A DNA stretch of 64,000 nucleotides from Luteibacter yeojuensis (GTDB taxonomy: Bacteria; Pseudomonadota; Gammaproteobacteria; Xanthomonadales; Rhodanobacteraceae). The notes beneath the pieces are model-generated. The model was not told where the DNA came from and made no database searches. It saw only the letters and a list, made by a program, of their open reading frames with translations. The stretch is from NCBI RefSeq assembly GCF_011742875.1, contig NZ_JAAQTL010000001.1, positions 1,116,001 through 1,180,000 of the forward strand, in the 5' to 3' direction. Within the stretch, counting starts at the first letter, position 1. Each line of letters begins with the position of its first letter. Shown here piece after piece: positions 1 through 8,362 of the stretch. Both the position numbers and the translations under genes were made by a program.

Positions 1-54
1 CGCGGCTTCGCGGCGGCCTTGCGGCGGCGGGCGAAGCACGGGGGCCGGCGTTCG

Positions 55-70
55 GTCGTGGTACCACGAC
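55..70. promoter_or_regulatory. 16-bp perfect palindrome (putative operator)
   Basis: GTCGTGGTACCACGAC reads the same on both strands. It lies about 120 bases before the dioxygenase start and upstream of a possible -10 element (TATGAT, 158-163). It may serve this gene or one outside the left edge. The binding protein is unknown; calling it an operator is an inference from symmetry and position. Confidence 0.4.
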
Positions 71-190
71 GGCATGGATCATTCCTCAGGGCCAAGGGCG
101 CCGTTGTACAAGACCGCGCGGCGCGGCGAAAGGTCCGTTCGTCACCGGATTCGGGGGTATGATCGGCCAACGCCCCGGACACGTCACGCC

Positions 191-715
191 ATGAGCCTGC
201 TGCCACCCATCGACCTCGAGCGCTGGATCGACGAGAACCGCGCCCTGCTGAAGCCTCCCGTCGGCAACAAGTGCATCGTCGACGGCGACTTCATCGTGAT
301 GATCGTCGGGGGGCCGAACTCGCGTACGGATTACCACTACGACGAAGGCCCGGAGTTCTTCTACCAGATCGAAGGCGAGATGGTGCTGAAAGTGCAGGAC
401 GGCGGACAGGCCCGGGATATCCCGATCCGGGCCGGGCAGATGTTCTACCTGCCACCTCGCGTACCGCACTCGCCGCAGCGGATGCCGGAGTCGATCGGCC
501 TGGTGATCGAGCGGCGTCGCGTCGCGGGCGAGAAGGACGGGCTGATGTGGTTCTGCCCGCAGTGCAACCACAAGCTCTACGAGGAATATTTCCCGCTGGG
601 AAGCATCGAGGCCGATTTCCCGCCGGTGTTCGAGAAGTTCTACCGGTCGGTCGACGCGCGCACCTGTGCGAAGTGCGGAGCGCTGCATCCCGTGCCGGCC
701 AAGTACGCAGACTGA
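191..715 (+). CDS. nbaC: 3-hydroxyanthranilate 3,4-dioxygenase
   Basis: This cupin-fold iron enzyme opens the ring of 3-hydroxyanthranilate in the kynurenine route of tryptophan breakdown or quinolinate synthesis. The protein has 174 residues, normal for the bacterial form. Likely Fe(II) ligands are His49, Glu55 and His93, with substrate-binding arginines at 45 and 97. Two Cys-x2-Cys pairs (122/125 and 159/162) form the rubredoxin-like second metal site typical of the prokaryotic enzyme. An upstream in-frame ATG at 74 would add 39 residues without family likeness, so the ATG at 191 (MSLLPP) is chosen. Other kynurenine genes are not in view and may lie left of the edge. Confidence 0.95.
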   Translation: MSLLPPIDLERWIDENRALLKPPVGNKCIVDGDFIVMIVGGPNSRTDYHYDEGPEFFYQIEGEMVLKVQDGGQARDIPIRAGQMFYLPPRVPHSPQRMPESIGLVIERRRVAGEKDGLMWFCPQCNHKLYEEYFPLGSIEADFPPVFEKFYRSVDARTCAKCGALHPVPAKYAD

Positions 716-728
716 CCCGCCCCCCCGT

Positions 729-810
729 GTAGGAGCCGCTATAGCGGCGAGACAGCCGGCGTTACGCCATCGTCGCTTCGTTGGCTTCTCGCCGCTACAG
801 CGGCTCCTGC
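729..810. repeat. Dispersed inverted repeat, full copy (REP-like)
   Basis: The left arm (729-751) and right arm (788-810) are near-perfect inverted copies of GTAGGAGCCGCTATAGCGGC plus GAG. Each arm contains its own small palindrome, GCCGCTATAGCGGC or a close variant. Related copies or fragments are seen at 9424-9446, 34533-34545, 35961-36039 and 57738-57820. The element lies after the dioxygenase and runs into the 3' end of the convergent NUDIX gene, whose stop codon (739-741) it supplies. Confidence 0.85.
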
Positions 811-1347
811 GGACAGCCATTTCGATGCCATGCGGCGGAGTGAACCGTCCAGCGTCGGGTCGGCAGCGATATCCGCCACCGGGCGCCAGGCCAGTTCCAG
901 CGATTCCTCGTTCACGACGAACGCCTCGCCGCCGCGGGCGATCACGGCGTAACGCACGTCGTAATGCCAGTGCTCGGGCTCGTGCCCGCGCGCCGGGATG
1001 ACGTGCCGGTCCACGTCGAAGATGTCCGGCAGCACGTCGAGTCCGCGCAAGCCGGTTTCCTCTTCGGCCTCGCGCAGCGCCACGCCCGGCAGGTCCGGCT
1101 CGCCGTCCGCGTGCCCGCCAGGCTGGAGCCAGCGCTCCAGCTTGCGATGGAGCATCAGCAGCGCGCGTTCGCCGTCCGCGCTGACCAGCCAGGCGGACGC
1201 GGTGAAGTGCCCCTCCCGTGTTTCACGGTGGAACGGTTTCTCCTGCTCGCGCGCCCAGGAAGCGAAGCGATCGACATCGCCTTCGTCCGGCCAGCATGCG
1301 GCATAGCGGCCCAGGGCCTCGAGAAAGTGCTGTCTGATGGCATCCAT
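739..1347 (-). CDS. NUDIX hydrolase
   Basis: The protein (202 residues from ATG 1347) cleaves an unknown nucleoside-diphosphate-linked substrate. The NUDIX box is clear: GGHADGEPDLPG followed by the REAEEETGL core with its metal-binding glutamates. An ATG at 1377 or a GTG at 1383 would lengthen it by 10-12 residues; ATG 1347 has an AGG at usable distance. The last roughly 20 residues, including ARSQRSD, come from a dispersed repeat, so the original C-terminus was probably replaced when the element inserted. The substrate cannot be told from sequence. Confidence 0.88.
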   Translation of the reverse strand: MDAIRQHFLEALGRYAACWPDEGDVDRFASWAREQEKPFHRETREGHFTASAWLVSADGERALLMLHRKLERWLQPGGHADGEPDLPGVALREAEEETGLRGLDVLPDIFDVDRHVIPARGHEPEHWHYDVRYAVIARGGEAFVVNEESLELAWRPVADIAADPTLDGSLRRMASKWLSAGAAVAARSQRSDDGVTPAVSPL

Positions 1348-1496
1348 CGAGAATGTACCTACGAAAGAGCGCGACATTCTCACACGGATTTTTCGGATTA
1401 GTCCGATGTTCCCGGCGGGCTCGGCCTGCCTAGGATGTCAACGGGCGCATGACGTGCTCCCTCCGCAACGCCCGCTGTCCACGCAAGGAATCGCGC

Positions 1497-2462
1497 ATGT
1501 CGCAAAACTTCAAGTCCGCAGCCATCCTCGCGATGGTCTGCACCGCTCCGGCCACCGCATGGGCCGCTTCGCCACCTGGCGTTGCCAACTTCACCGGCCC
1601 GCTGGTCACGCCCGCGGTCAACACCATGCCGGCCGGCATGCTCAATGTCGAACCCTACCTGATCCATACCAATACCCGCGGTTATTACGACAACAGCGGC
1701 GATCGCAGGGAAAGCAAACCCACGGTACGCCAGTGGCAGATCGCCCTTCCGGTGGCCTACGCGCTCACCGATACCCACACGGTGCAGGTCATCCTCAACG
1801 CCGCGCGAACCTCGCTCGACGGCCAGCACAGCGATGGCTTGCGCATGGGCGATACCACCGTCCGCTTCCAGCAGCGCCTACGCGCACCGAACGCCGACGG
1901 CACCGGTCTCGTGCTCGCCCTTGCCGCGGCACAACGCCTGCCCACGGGGCGTTACCACCAACTCGATACCAATCCGCTCAACGGCACCGGCAACGGTGCC
2001 ATGCGCACCACGCTGTCGCTGGGCGGGCAGCAGCTCTACTGGCTGGACGACGGCCACGCCATCCGCTGGCGCAGCCAGATCGCGTGGAGCCCCTCGCCCG
2101 GGCGCATCCGCGTGCGCGACAGCAGCGTGTACGGCACCGATGCGGGCTTCCGCGGTCACGCCCGCCTCGGACAGGCCTGGAACGCGACCGTCGCGGCCGA
2201 ATACGTGCTCAACCCGCGCTGGGTCCTCGTCGGCGAGGCGATCTGGAACCGGGCCAGCGCCGTCCACGTCGCGGGTGGCGACGCCGGCGGCTCGCGCATC
2301 GCGCGCCGCATCGCGCCGAGCCAGGAGTTCAGTCTCGCCCCCGCCGTGGAATACAACATCACCCCGGGCACCGGCCTCATCGCGGGCGTGCAGTTCACCG
2401 TGGCCGGTCGGAACACGGCCGACTACGTGGCGCCCCAGGTGGCGCTCAACATGGTCTTCTGA
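1497..2462 (+). CDS. Outer-membrane beta-barrel protein, transporter-like
   Basis: The 321-residue precursor starts at MSQNFK, preceded by AAGGAA about 8 bases upstream; it has a signal peptide ending near AWA-AS. The mature part is rich in alternating amphipathic strands with Gly, Tyr and Trp, and the chain ends in Phe, the usual outer-membrane assembly signal. It resembles the MetA-pathway-of-phenol-degradation/transporter barrel proteins of unknown substrate. An in-frame ATG at 1449 would precede the signal peptide with non-hydrophobic sequence and is rejected. It stands alone before the amino-acid permease. Confidence 0.75.
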   Translation: MSQNFKSAAILAMVCTAPATAWAASPPGVANFTGPLVTPAVNTMPAGMLNVEPYLIHTNTRGYYDNSGDRRESKPTVRQWQIALPVAYALTDTHTVQVILNAARTSLDGQHSDGLRMGDTTVRFQQRLRAPNADGTGLVLALAAAQRLPTGRYHQLDTNPLNGTGNGAMRTTLSLGGQQLYWLDDGHAIRWRSQIAWSPSPGRIRVRDSSVYGTDAGFRGHARLGQAWNATVAAEYVLNPRWVLVGEAIWNRASAVHVAGGDAGGSRIARRIAPSQEFSLAPAVEYNITPGTGLIAGVQFTVAGRNTADYVAPQVALNMVF

Positions 2463-2677
2463 GCACCACCGCGCGCCATGCACAACCGCCGCAAGTCATG
2501 GTCGACATCCTCGCCCGTCGCGTGCAATGCCTTGGCAGGCCTCGCAATGCAGCTTGTACGGCCAAGGCCCCCTGGGCTATGGTGCCGTGCCAGCGCTTCC
2601 GGGCAGCGGCGTGTCCACCGTGGCTCACGCGGCGGTCCCAAAAATAAAAGGCTACATTCCGGCAGTAGGGGATATAC

Positions 2678-4168
2678 ATGTTGAAACACCTGTTCGCGAC
2701 GCATCCCATCGAGGCCGCGCCGCACGTCGACGCTGGCGAACACATCGAGACGGGGACGCACGGAGGCAGCGAACTCAAGCGCGTCCTCACGGCCAAGCAC
2801 CTTGTCCTGCTCGGTGTCGGCGCCGTCATCGGTGCCGGTATCTTCGTCATCACCGGTCAGGCCGCCGCGCTGCATGCGGGTCCCGCGCTGGTCATCAGCT
2901 TCCTCATCGCCGGTTTCGCCTGCGCCCTCGCCGGCTTGTGCTACGCCGAATTCGCGGCGATGCTCCCGGTGTCCGGCAGTGCCTATTCGTATTCTTATGC
3001 GACCCTCGGCGAATACGTCGCCTGGTTCGTCGGCTGGAACCTCGTTCTCGAGTACCTCTTCGCCGCCGCCACCGTCGCCGCCGGCTGGTCGGGCTACTTC
3101 AACGAACTGCTCGGCATGCTCGGCCAGATGACCGGCACGAACATGGCCCTGCCGCTCTGGCTCTCTTCGGCGCCGTTCCAGTTCGTCGAAGGCCATATCC
3201 AGGCCACCGGCACGCTGATCAACCTGCCCGCCGTGGTCATCATCGCGGCGCTGTCGGGTCTTTGCTACGTCGGCATCACCCAGTCGGCGTTCGTCAATTC
3301 GATCATCGTGGCCATCAAGGTCACCGTGATCCTCCTGTTCCTGGCCTTCGCCATCCAGGTCATCAATCCATCCAACTGGCACCCGTTCATTCCGGAGACG
3401 GAAGGCCCGGGCACCTTCGGCTGGAGCGGCATCTTCCGTGCCGCGACGATCGTCTTCTTCTCCTATGTGGGCTTCGACGCCGTATCCACCGCGGCCGGCG
3501 AGGCGAAGAACCCGCAGCGCGACATGCCGATCGGCATCCTCGGTTCGCTCGCGATCTGCACCGTGCTGTACATCGCCGTCGCACTCGTGCTTACCGGCAT
3601 CGCACCGTTCCGCATGCTCAACACGCCGGAGCCGGTCGCCACGGCGCTGGGCCTGTATCCGCACCTGTCCTGGCTGAAGGCGATCGTCGTGCTCGGCGCC
3701 ATCACCGGCCTGTCCTCGGTCATCCTCGTGATGCTCATGGGCCTGCCGCGCATCTTCTTCTCGATGGCGAAGGACGGCCTGCTGCCGCAGACCATGGCCA
3801 AGGTGCACCCGAAGTTCCGCACCCCGTACATCGGCACGATCATCGTCGGGGTCGCCGCTGCCGCCATGGCCGGCCTGTTCCCGGTGAGCGTGCTCGGCGA
3901 GCTGGTGTCGATGGGTACCCTGCTCGCCTTCGCCACCGTGTGCGTGGGCGTGCTGATCCTTCGTTACACCCGCCCGGACCTGAAGCGCAGCTTCCGCGTG
4001 CCGTTCGTGTGGCCCATCTGCATCGCCGGCGCGCTCGCCTGCGTCTACCTCTTCTGGCAGGCGTTCGAGGAGCACTGGCGCCTGATGGTCGGCTGGATCG
4101 TCATCGGCCAGGCCATCTACTTCGGCTACGGCTACGCGCACAGCAAGTTGCGCAAGTCACTCGGCTGA
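2678..4168 (+). CDS. APC-family amino-acid permease (CAT-like), copy 1
   Basis: A 496-residue inner-membrane transporter with about 12 hydrophobic segments. The family signature GVGAVIGAGIFVITG lies at about residues 47-61 in the first membrane helix, and SGSAYSYSYATLGE follows helix 3. Conserved EAKNPQRDMPIGI follows helix 7 or 8. It should import an amino acid, perhaps cationic, by proton or sodium symport; specificity is not visible. AGGGG lies just before ATG 2678. A hairpin terminator follows, and a close paralogue comes next on the same strand. Confidence 0.9.
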   Translation: MLKHLFATHPIEAAPHVDAGEHIETGTHGGSELKRVLTAKHLVLLGVGAVIGAGIFVITGQAAALHAGPALVISFLIAGFACALAGLCYAEFAAMLPVSGSAYSYSYATLGEYVAWFVGWNLVLEYLFAAATVAAGWSGYFNELLGMLGQMTGTNMALPLWLSSAPFQFVEGHIQATGTLINLPAVVIIAALSGLCYVGITQSAFVNSIIVAIKVTVILLFLAFAIQVINPSNWHPFIPETEGPGTFGWSGIFRAATIVFFSYVGFDAVSTAAGEAKNPQRDMPIGILGSLAICTVLYIAVALVLTGIAPFRMLNTPEPVATALGLYPHLSWLKAIVVLGAITGLSSVILVMLMGLPRIFFSMAKDGLLPQTMAKVHPKFRTPYIGTIIVGVAAAAMAGLFPVSVLGELVSMGTLLAFATVCVGVLILRYTRPDLKRSFRVPFVWPICIAGALACVYLFWQAFEEHWRLMVGWIVIGQAIYFGYGYAHSKLRKSLG

Positions 4169-4188
4169 TCGAAACCATCCAGACGAAG

Positions 4189-4213
4189 GGCCGGCGGTCG
4201 TCCGCCGGCCTTT
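4189..4213 (+). terminator. Rho-independent-type terminator after permease 1
   Basis: Arms GGCCGGCGG (4189-4197) and CCGCCGGCC (4202-4210) form a 9-bp stem with a TCGT loop, followed by TTT. It sits 21 bases past the stop of permease 1 and before the start of permease 2, so the two genes probably have separate transcripts. Confidence 0.75.
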
Positions 4214-4256
4214 CCGTTTGCAGTTATCCTTCCCGTACACCACCTCCAGGCTGTCC

Positions 4257-5696
4257 ATGCTCCAGCAGTTACTCGCCAAGAAAGCACCCCAGGCCGAACC
4301 CGACGACGCGCACGGCCCGGCCCTGCGGCGCACCCTCGGGCCATGGGGGCTCACGGCGCTGGGCATCGGCGCGGTCATCGGCGGCGGCATCTTCGTCATC
4401 ACCGGCGTGGCGGCGGCGGAGCACGCCGGCCCGGCCATCATCCTGTCCTTCATCCTCGCGGCGATCTGCAGCACGTTCACGGCGCTCTGCTATGCCGAGT
4501 TCGCCTCGATGATTCCCGTGTCGGGAAGCGCCTATTCCTACGCATACGCCACGCTGGGCGAAGGCGCCGCCTGGTTCATCGGCTGGAACCTCATCCTCGA
4601 GTACGGCGTCTCAGCCTCCGCCGTGGCGGTGAGCTGGACGGGCTACTTCGTCAGCCTTCTCGACCATGTCGGCATCCACATCCCGCCCGCGCTCACGAAT
4701 GCGCCCGTGGACTGGGTGGACGGCCACATGGTCCTCACCGGCGCATTGTTCAACCTTCCGGCCGTCGGCATCACGCTGGCCCTCACCTGGGTCTGCTACG
4801 TGGGCATCAAGGAGTCAACCGGCATCAACATGGCGATGGTGCTGCTGAAGACGGCGCTCATCATCCTCGTGATCGTGGTCGGCGCGAGCCACATCGACAC
4901 GGCGAACTGGCATCCGTTCATCCCCGCCAACGAAGGCGGCGACAGGTACGGCTGGAACGGCATCCTTCGCGGTGCGTCCATGGTGTTCTTCGCCTATATC
5001 GGCTTCGAGGCCACCTCCACGGCGGCGCAGGAGTCGAAGAACCCGCAGCGCGACATGCCTATCGGCACGCTCGCGTCGCTCGGTATCTGCACCGTGCTGT
5101 ACATCGCCATGGCGGCCGTGCTGACGGGCCTCGTTCCGTTCAGTGAACTGGGCACGTCGGAACCCGTCGTCACGGCGATCCGCCAGCATCCGGAACTGGG
5201 CTGGCTGCGCGGCGTGGTGGAAATCGGCGCGCTGATCGGCCTGTCGTCGGTGGTGCTGGTGATGATCATCGCCCAGCCGCGCATCTTCATGATCATGGGC
5301 CGGGACGGCCTGATGCCGAAGGTGTTCACCACCATCCATCCGAAATACCGCACACCGCACATCAACACGGTCATCACCGGCCTCGGCATCGCCCTGCTCG
5401 CCGCCGTGTTTCCGCTCAACGTGCTCGGCGACCTCACGTCGATGGGCACGCTCGTCGCCTTCAGCGCGGTATGCGCGGGCGTGATGATCCTGCGCAAGAC
5501 GGCACCCGACCTTCCGCGCACGTTCCGTGTGCCTTTCGCGTCGGTCACCTGCGTGCTCGGCATCCTCAGCTGTATCGGCCTGCTGTGGTCGATGGGCGTG
5601 CGCAACTGGGTGCTGATGGGCGTCTGGACCGCGCTGGGCGTGATCATGTACCTCGCGTACGGGTACCGGAACAGCAAGCTGAAGCGCCGGGGCTGA
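4257..5696 (+). CDS. APC-family amino-acid permease (CAT-like), copy 2
   Basis: A 479-residue paralogue of the preceding permease, starting at MLQQLL. It has the same landmarks: GIGAVIGGGIFVITG in helix 1, SGSAYSYAYATLGE, ESKNPQRDMPIGT, and RTPHINTVITG near helix 9. It is strongly similar along its whole length, so the pair arose by tandem duplication. An in-frame start at 4218 lies inside or just after the upstream terminator and is rejected. A substrate different from copy 1 is possible but not deducible. Confidence 0.9.
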   Translation: MLQQLLAKKAPQAEPDDAHGPALRRTLGPWGLTALGIGAVIGGGIFVITGVAAAEHAGPAIILSFILAAICSTFTALCYAEFASMIPVSGSAYSYAYATLGEGAAWFIGWNLILEYGVSASAVAVSWTGYFVSLLDHVGIHIPPALTNAPVDWVDGHMVLTGALFNLPAVGITLALTWVCYVGIKESTGINMAMVLLKTALIILVIVVGASHIDTANWHPFIPANEGGDRYGWNGILRGASMVFFAYIGFEATSTAAQESKNPQRDMPIGTLASLGICTVLYIAMAAVLTGLVPFSELGTSEPVVTAIRQHPELGWLRGVVEIGALIGLSSVVLVMIIAQPRIFMIMGRDGLMPKVFTTIHPKYRTPHINTVITGLGIALLAAVFPLNVLGDLTSMGTLVAFSAVCAGVMILRKTAPDLPRTFRVPFASVTCVLGILSCIGLLWSMGVRNWVLMGVWTALGVIMYLAYGYRNSKLKRRG

Positions 5697-5715
5697 CCGT
5701 TCGCGGGGTTTCCGC

Positions 5716-5743
5716 CCAAAGCTCGAGTCGAATCGAGCTTTGG
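5716..5743 (+). terminator. Hairpin after permease 2
   Basis: An 11-bp perfect stem, CCAAAGCTCGA (5716-5726) with TCGAGCTTTGG (5733-5743), encloses a six-base loop. It lies 20 bases past the permease stop. There is no long T run, so it may be a weak terminator or a 3'-end stabilising hairpin. Confidence 0.5.
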
Positions 5744-5922
5744 CGCCTAACTGACTGACTCTGAACGGAAACAATCTCGGGACCGAGCGTCATTTAACTG
5801 CCATTGGCCGGTCGCCATCGGAGGGGAGTATGATCCCGAGTCCGAGGGTTAATCACTTGGCAGTGGGCCCCGGATTGCCGCCCGGCGCGTCAGGCGGGTC
5901 AGCTCCTCGGCCTGGCGCGCCT

Positions 5923-5943
5923 GGGCTGCATTTTATGCAGCCC
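5923..5943 (-). terminator. Hairpin downstream of the HiPIP gene
   Basis: GGGCTGCAT (5923-5931) and ATGCAGCCC (5935-5943) form a 9-bp stem with a three-base loop, five bases beyond the HiPIP stop on the minus strand. The stretch from 5744 to 5922 between the two hairpins holds no convincing gene; nothing else is recognised there. Confidence 0.6.
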
Positions 5944-5948
5944 ACCCT

Positions 5949-6281
5949 TCAGATCATGACGGCGTGGGACGCGCACCAGCCCTTCGACGCCACGACCTTG
6001 CCCGGGAACAGCTGGCAGGGTCCCCAGGCCGCCCCGGCCTTCCCCTGGTAGAAATTGCAGTTCATGCAGGCATCGTTCGGGGCCTTTTTCCCCATCGCCT
6101 TGCTGCCGTCCTCGGTGTATTTAAGGGCCGCGGCGGTGGGATCCGAGGGGGAGAGGTGAGGCAGGTCCGCTGCCTGGGCCATCCGCGGCAGCGTGCCGAG
6201 GATCGTGGCCGCAGCCACCCCGCCGGCGGCTACCTTGAGAAAACGGCGGCGCCCCTCATCGTTCTGATCGTGTTGCGACAT
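5949..6281 (-). CDS. High-potential iron-sulfur protein (HiPIP)
   Basis: A 110-residue precursor of a small periplasmic electron carrier that shuttles electrons between the bc1 complex and terminal oxidases or reaction centres. A twin-arginine signal ([11 protein letters not shown]) exports it folded with its cluster. Four cysteines that bind [4Fe-4S] are present in family order: CMNC, then PCQLFPG, then GWCASH. The ATG at 6281 is preceded by GGAGGT at ideal distance, so an upstream ATG giving 23 more residues is rejected. It is divergent from the mtn operon and monocistronic. Confidence 0.93.
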   Translation of the reverse strand: MSQHDQNDEGRRRFLKVAAGGVAAATILGTLPRMAQAADLPHLSPSDPTAAALKYTEDGSKAMGKKAPNDACMNCNFYQGKAGAAWGPCQLFPGKVVASKGWCASHAVMI

Positions 6282-6379
6282 CGCATGACCTCCGTCAGTG
6301 GTTACCGTCCGGAATCGTACCTCCATCGACGAAAGGCGAGTGGTTCGCATTTAACGAAAGGGCTCGTGCTGGCCCATGC

Positions 6380-6408
6380 TATAGTCGAATCCTGTTTGGA
6401 CGTCCAAA
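6380..6408 (+). promoter_or_regulatory. mtnB promoter with overlapping palindromic operator
   Basis: A possible -10 element (TATAGT, 6380-6385) is followed by the perfect 14-bp palindrome TTTGGACGTCCAAA (6395-6408), ending five bases before the mtnB ATG. A protein bound there would cover the transcription or translation start. Its centre, GGACGTCC, is one step from the MetJ box AGACGTCT, but only one copy is present. A near-identical palindrome lies upstream of the aminotransferase at 11440. Confidence 0.55.
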
Positions 6409-6413
6409 TCCCC

Positions 6414-7058
6414 ATGTCGAAGACTCCTCCGCCCGTCGTGGCCACCCTGCTGGCCGAACGCGCCGATACCCTTGCCGATGCCGCCCGCGAACTGGCGGCG
6501 TTCGGGTGGACGCCCGCCACGAGCAGCAACTTTTCGATGAGGATCGACGACGATCTCGCCGCGATCACGATTTCCGGGCGCGACAAGGGCCGCCTCGGCC
6601 GCGACGACATCATGCTGATCGACATGCACGGCAAGGCCGTGGGGTCGGATCACCGGCCCTCCGCCGAAACCGGCCTGCATACCCAGGTCTACCGCCGTTT
6701 CCCCGAGGCCAACGTGGTGCTGCACACCCATTCGCGCACGCAGAGCGTCGCGTCGCGGCTGTTCGCGTCCGAAGGCCGCGTGCGTCTCGAGGGCTGGGAG
6801 CTGCAGAAGGCCATCGCCGGCTACACCACGCACGAAAGCGTGCTCGACATTCCCGTCTTCCCCAACACCCAGCAGATGCCCGAGCTCGAGGCCCGGGTGG
6901 ATGCGTGGATCGATTCCGGCAAGCCGCTTTACGCCTACCTGATCGACGGCCACGGCATCTACACGTGGGGCCGCGACATGGCCGAAACGCGCCGCCACCT
7001 GGAGGCGCTGGAATTCCTGCTGGGTTGCGAACTCGACCTGAGGAGGCTTGCCCCATGA
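6414..7058 (+). CDS. mtnB: Methylthioribulose-1-phosphate dehydratase
   Basis: A 214-residue cytosolic zinc enzyme of the class II aldolase fold that dehydrates 5-methylthioribulose-1-phosphate in methionine salvage. Zinc ligands are seen in LHTHS (about residue 100) and in DGHG near the C-terminus; SGRDKGRLG is the typical N-terminal substrate loop. The start at 6414 follows the palindromic operator directly and has no clear Shine-Dalgarno sequence. Its TGA overlaps the mtnD ATG (ATGA), so the two are translationally coupled. Confidence 0.95.
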   Translation: MSKTPPPVVATLLAERADTLADAARELAAFGWTPATSSNFSMRIDDDLAAITISGRDKGRLGRDDIMLIDMHGKAVGSDHRPSAETGLHTQVYRRFPEANVVLHTHSRTQSVASRLFASEGRVRLEGWELQKAIAGYTTHESVLDIPVFPNTQQMPELEARVDAWIDSGKPLYAYLIDGHGIYTWGRDMAETRRHLEALEFLLGCELDLRRLAP

Positions 7059-7624
7059 GCCGTCTGCGCATCTACGACGATACCCGAAGCGACACCCCAA
7101 CCGAGGTCTTGGAAGACCATGCCGCCATCGCCACCGCCCTGAACGCCGTGGGCGTACGGTTCGAGCAGTGGGAAGCGGACCAGCCGATCGCGCCGGGCGC
7201 AAGCCAGGACGAGGTCATCGCCGCCTACCGTTCCGATATCGACCGGCTGATGCGCGAGAACGGCTACCAGGCCGTCGACGTCATCAGTCTCAAGCCCGAC
7301 CATCCGGACCGTGCGGCATTCCGCCAGAAGTTCCTGAACGAGCACACGCATAGCGAGGACGAAGTCCGCTTCTTCGTTGCCGGCGCCGGCCAGTTCACCC
7401 TGCACATCGATGGCAAGGTGTACGAGGTGCTGTGCGAGAAGGGCGACCTGATCGGCGTACCCGACGGCACCCCGCACTGGTTCGACATGAGCGAATCGCC
7501 CTACTTCGTGGCCATCCGCCTGTTCACCAACGTGGAAGGCTGGGTCGCGACGTTCACGGGCGAGGACATCGCCGAGCGTTTCCCGCGCATGAGCCCGCAC
7601 GCGTCGGCGTCCTCGGTTTCGTAA
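7055..7624 (+). CDS. mtnD: Acireductone dioxygenase
   Basis: A 189-residue cupin enzyme that oxidises acireductone to 4-methylthio-2-oxobutanoate and formate with Fe(II), or off-pathway products with Ni(II). The metal ligands are clear: His97, His99 and Glu103 in [12 protein letters not shown], and His141 in GTPHWF. A good GAGGAGG lies ahead of the ATG, which overlaps the mtnB stop by four bases. It is the second gene of mtnB-mtnD-mtnC. Confidence 0.96.
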   Translation: MSRLRIYDDTRSDTPTEVLEDHAAIATALNAVGVRFEQWEADQPIAPGASQDEVIAAYRSDIDRLMRENGYQAVDVISLKPDHPDRAAFRQKFLNEHTHSEDEVRFFVAGAGQFTLHIDGKVYEVLCEKGDLIGVPDGTPHWFDMSESPYFVAIRLFTNVEGWVATFTGEDIAERFPRMSPHASASSVS

Positions 7625-7678
7625 GCGCCGCCCGTCGTTTATCCTGCGGGGCCAGTCCGCCCCGCAGGCCTCCCCGCC

Positions 7679-8362
7679 ATGTCCGACATCCGCGCCATCC
7701 TCACCGATATCGAGGGCACCACGAGCTCGATCGACTTCGTGAAGGACGTGCTCTTTCCCTACGCCCGACAGCATCTGCCCGCGTTCGTGGAAACGCGCGG
7801 CGAGGAAGCCGAGGTACGGCATTGGCTGCAGGAAGCCGCCGCGGAAGCCGGCATCGTCGAGGCCAGCCGTACCGAAATCGTCGACATGCTGATCCGCTGG
7901 ATCGACGAGGATCGCAAGTCCACGGCACTCAAGGCGCTGCAAGGCATGATCTGGCGCGAGGGTTACGAATCGAAGGCGTACGTGTCGCACATGTACCCGG
8001 AAGTGGCCGGCCGCCTGCAGGCCTGGCACGCACGGGGGCTCAAGCTCTATGTCTATTCGTCCGGCTCCGTACCGGCACAGAAGCTGCTCTTCGGTCATAG
8101 CGAAAGCGGCGACCTCACCCCGCTCTTCTCGGGCTATTTCGACACGCAGACCGGTCACAAGCGCGAGGTCGAGTCCTACCGGCGCATCGCCGGGGAGATC
8201 GGCCTTCCGCCGGCGCAGATCCTGTTCCTGTCGGACATCCGGGAAGAACTCGATGCCGCCCGCGCCGCGGGCATGCGCACCACTCAGCTCATCCGCCCGC
8301 CGCAGCGCCTGAGCGACAACGGTCATCCTGCCGTGGCCGATTTCGATGCCGTCGCGGCCTGA
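7679..8362 (+). CDS. mtnC: Enolase-phosphatase E1
   Basis: A 227-residue HAD-superfamily enzyme that enolises and dephosphorylates 2,3-diketo-5-methylthiopentyl-1-phosphate to acireductone, the substrate of the enzyme encoded just upstream. HAD motif I appears as DIEGTTSSI near residue 10, the form typical of MtnC; motif II is YSSGS, the lysine lies in GHKREV and motif IV in [12 protein letters not shown]. The gap from mtnD is 54 bases and the 3' end overlaps the peptidase gene by 17 bases. Confidence 0.95.
   Translation: MSDIRAILTDIEGTTSSIDFVKDVLFPYARQHLPAFVETRGEEAEVRHWLQEAAAEAGIVEASRTEIVDMLIRWIDEDRKSTALKALQGMIWREGYESKAYVSHMYPEVAGRLQAWHARGLKLYVYSSGSVPAQKLLFGHSESGDLTPLFSGYFDTQTGHKREVESYRRIAGEIGLPPAQILFLSDIREELDAARAAGMRTTQLIRPPQRLSDNGHPAVADFDAVAA

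Noticed and set aside
1834..4512. Very long open frame (about 890 codons) on the plus strand
   Set aside because: It crosses the barrel gene and permease 1 in another frame, has Arg/His/Pro-rich composition with no family likeness, and results from GC-rich codon bias.
5830..6051. Short plus-strand frame opposite the HiPIP 3' end
   Set aside because: It overlaps the HiPIP gene and a terminator hairpin and its protein is low-complexity.
6361..6413. SAM or SAH riboswitch before mtnB
   Set aside because: The predicted leader is only about 20 bases, too short for a known riboswitch; a protein operator explains the palindrome better.
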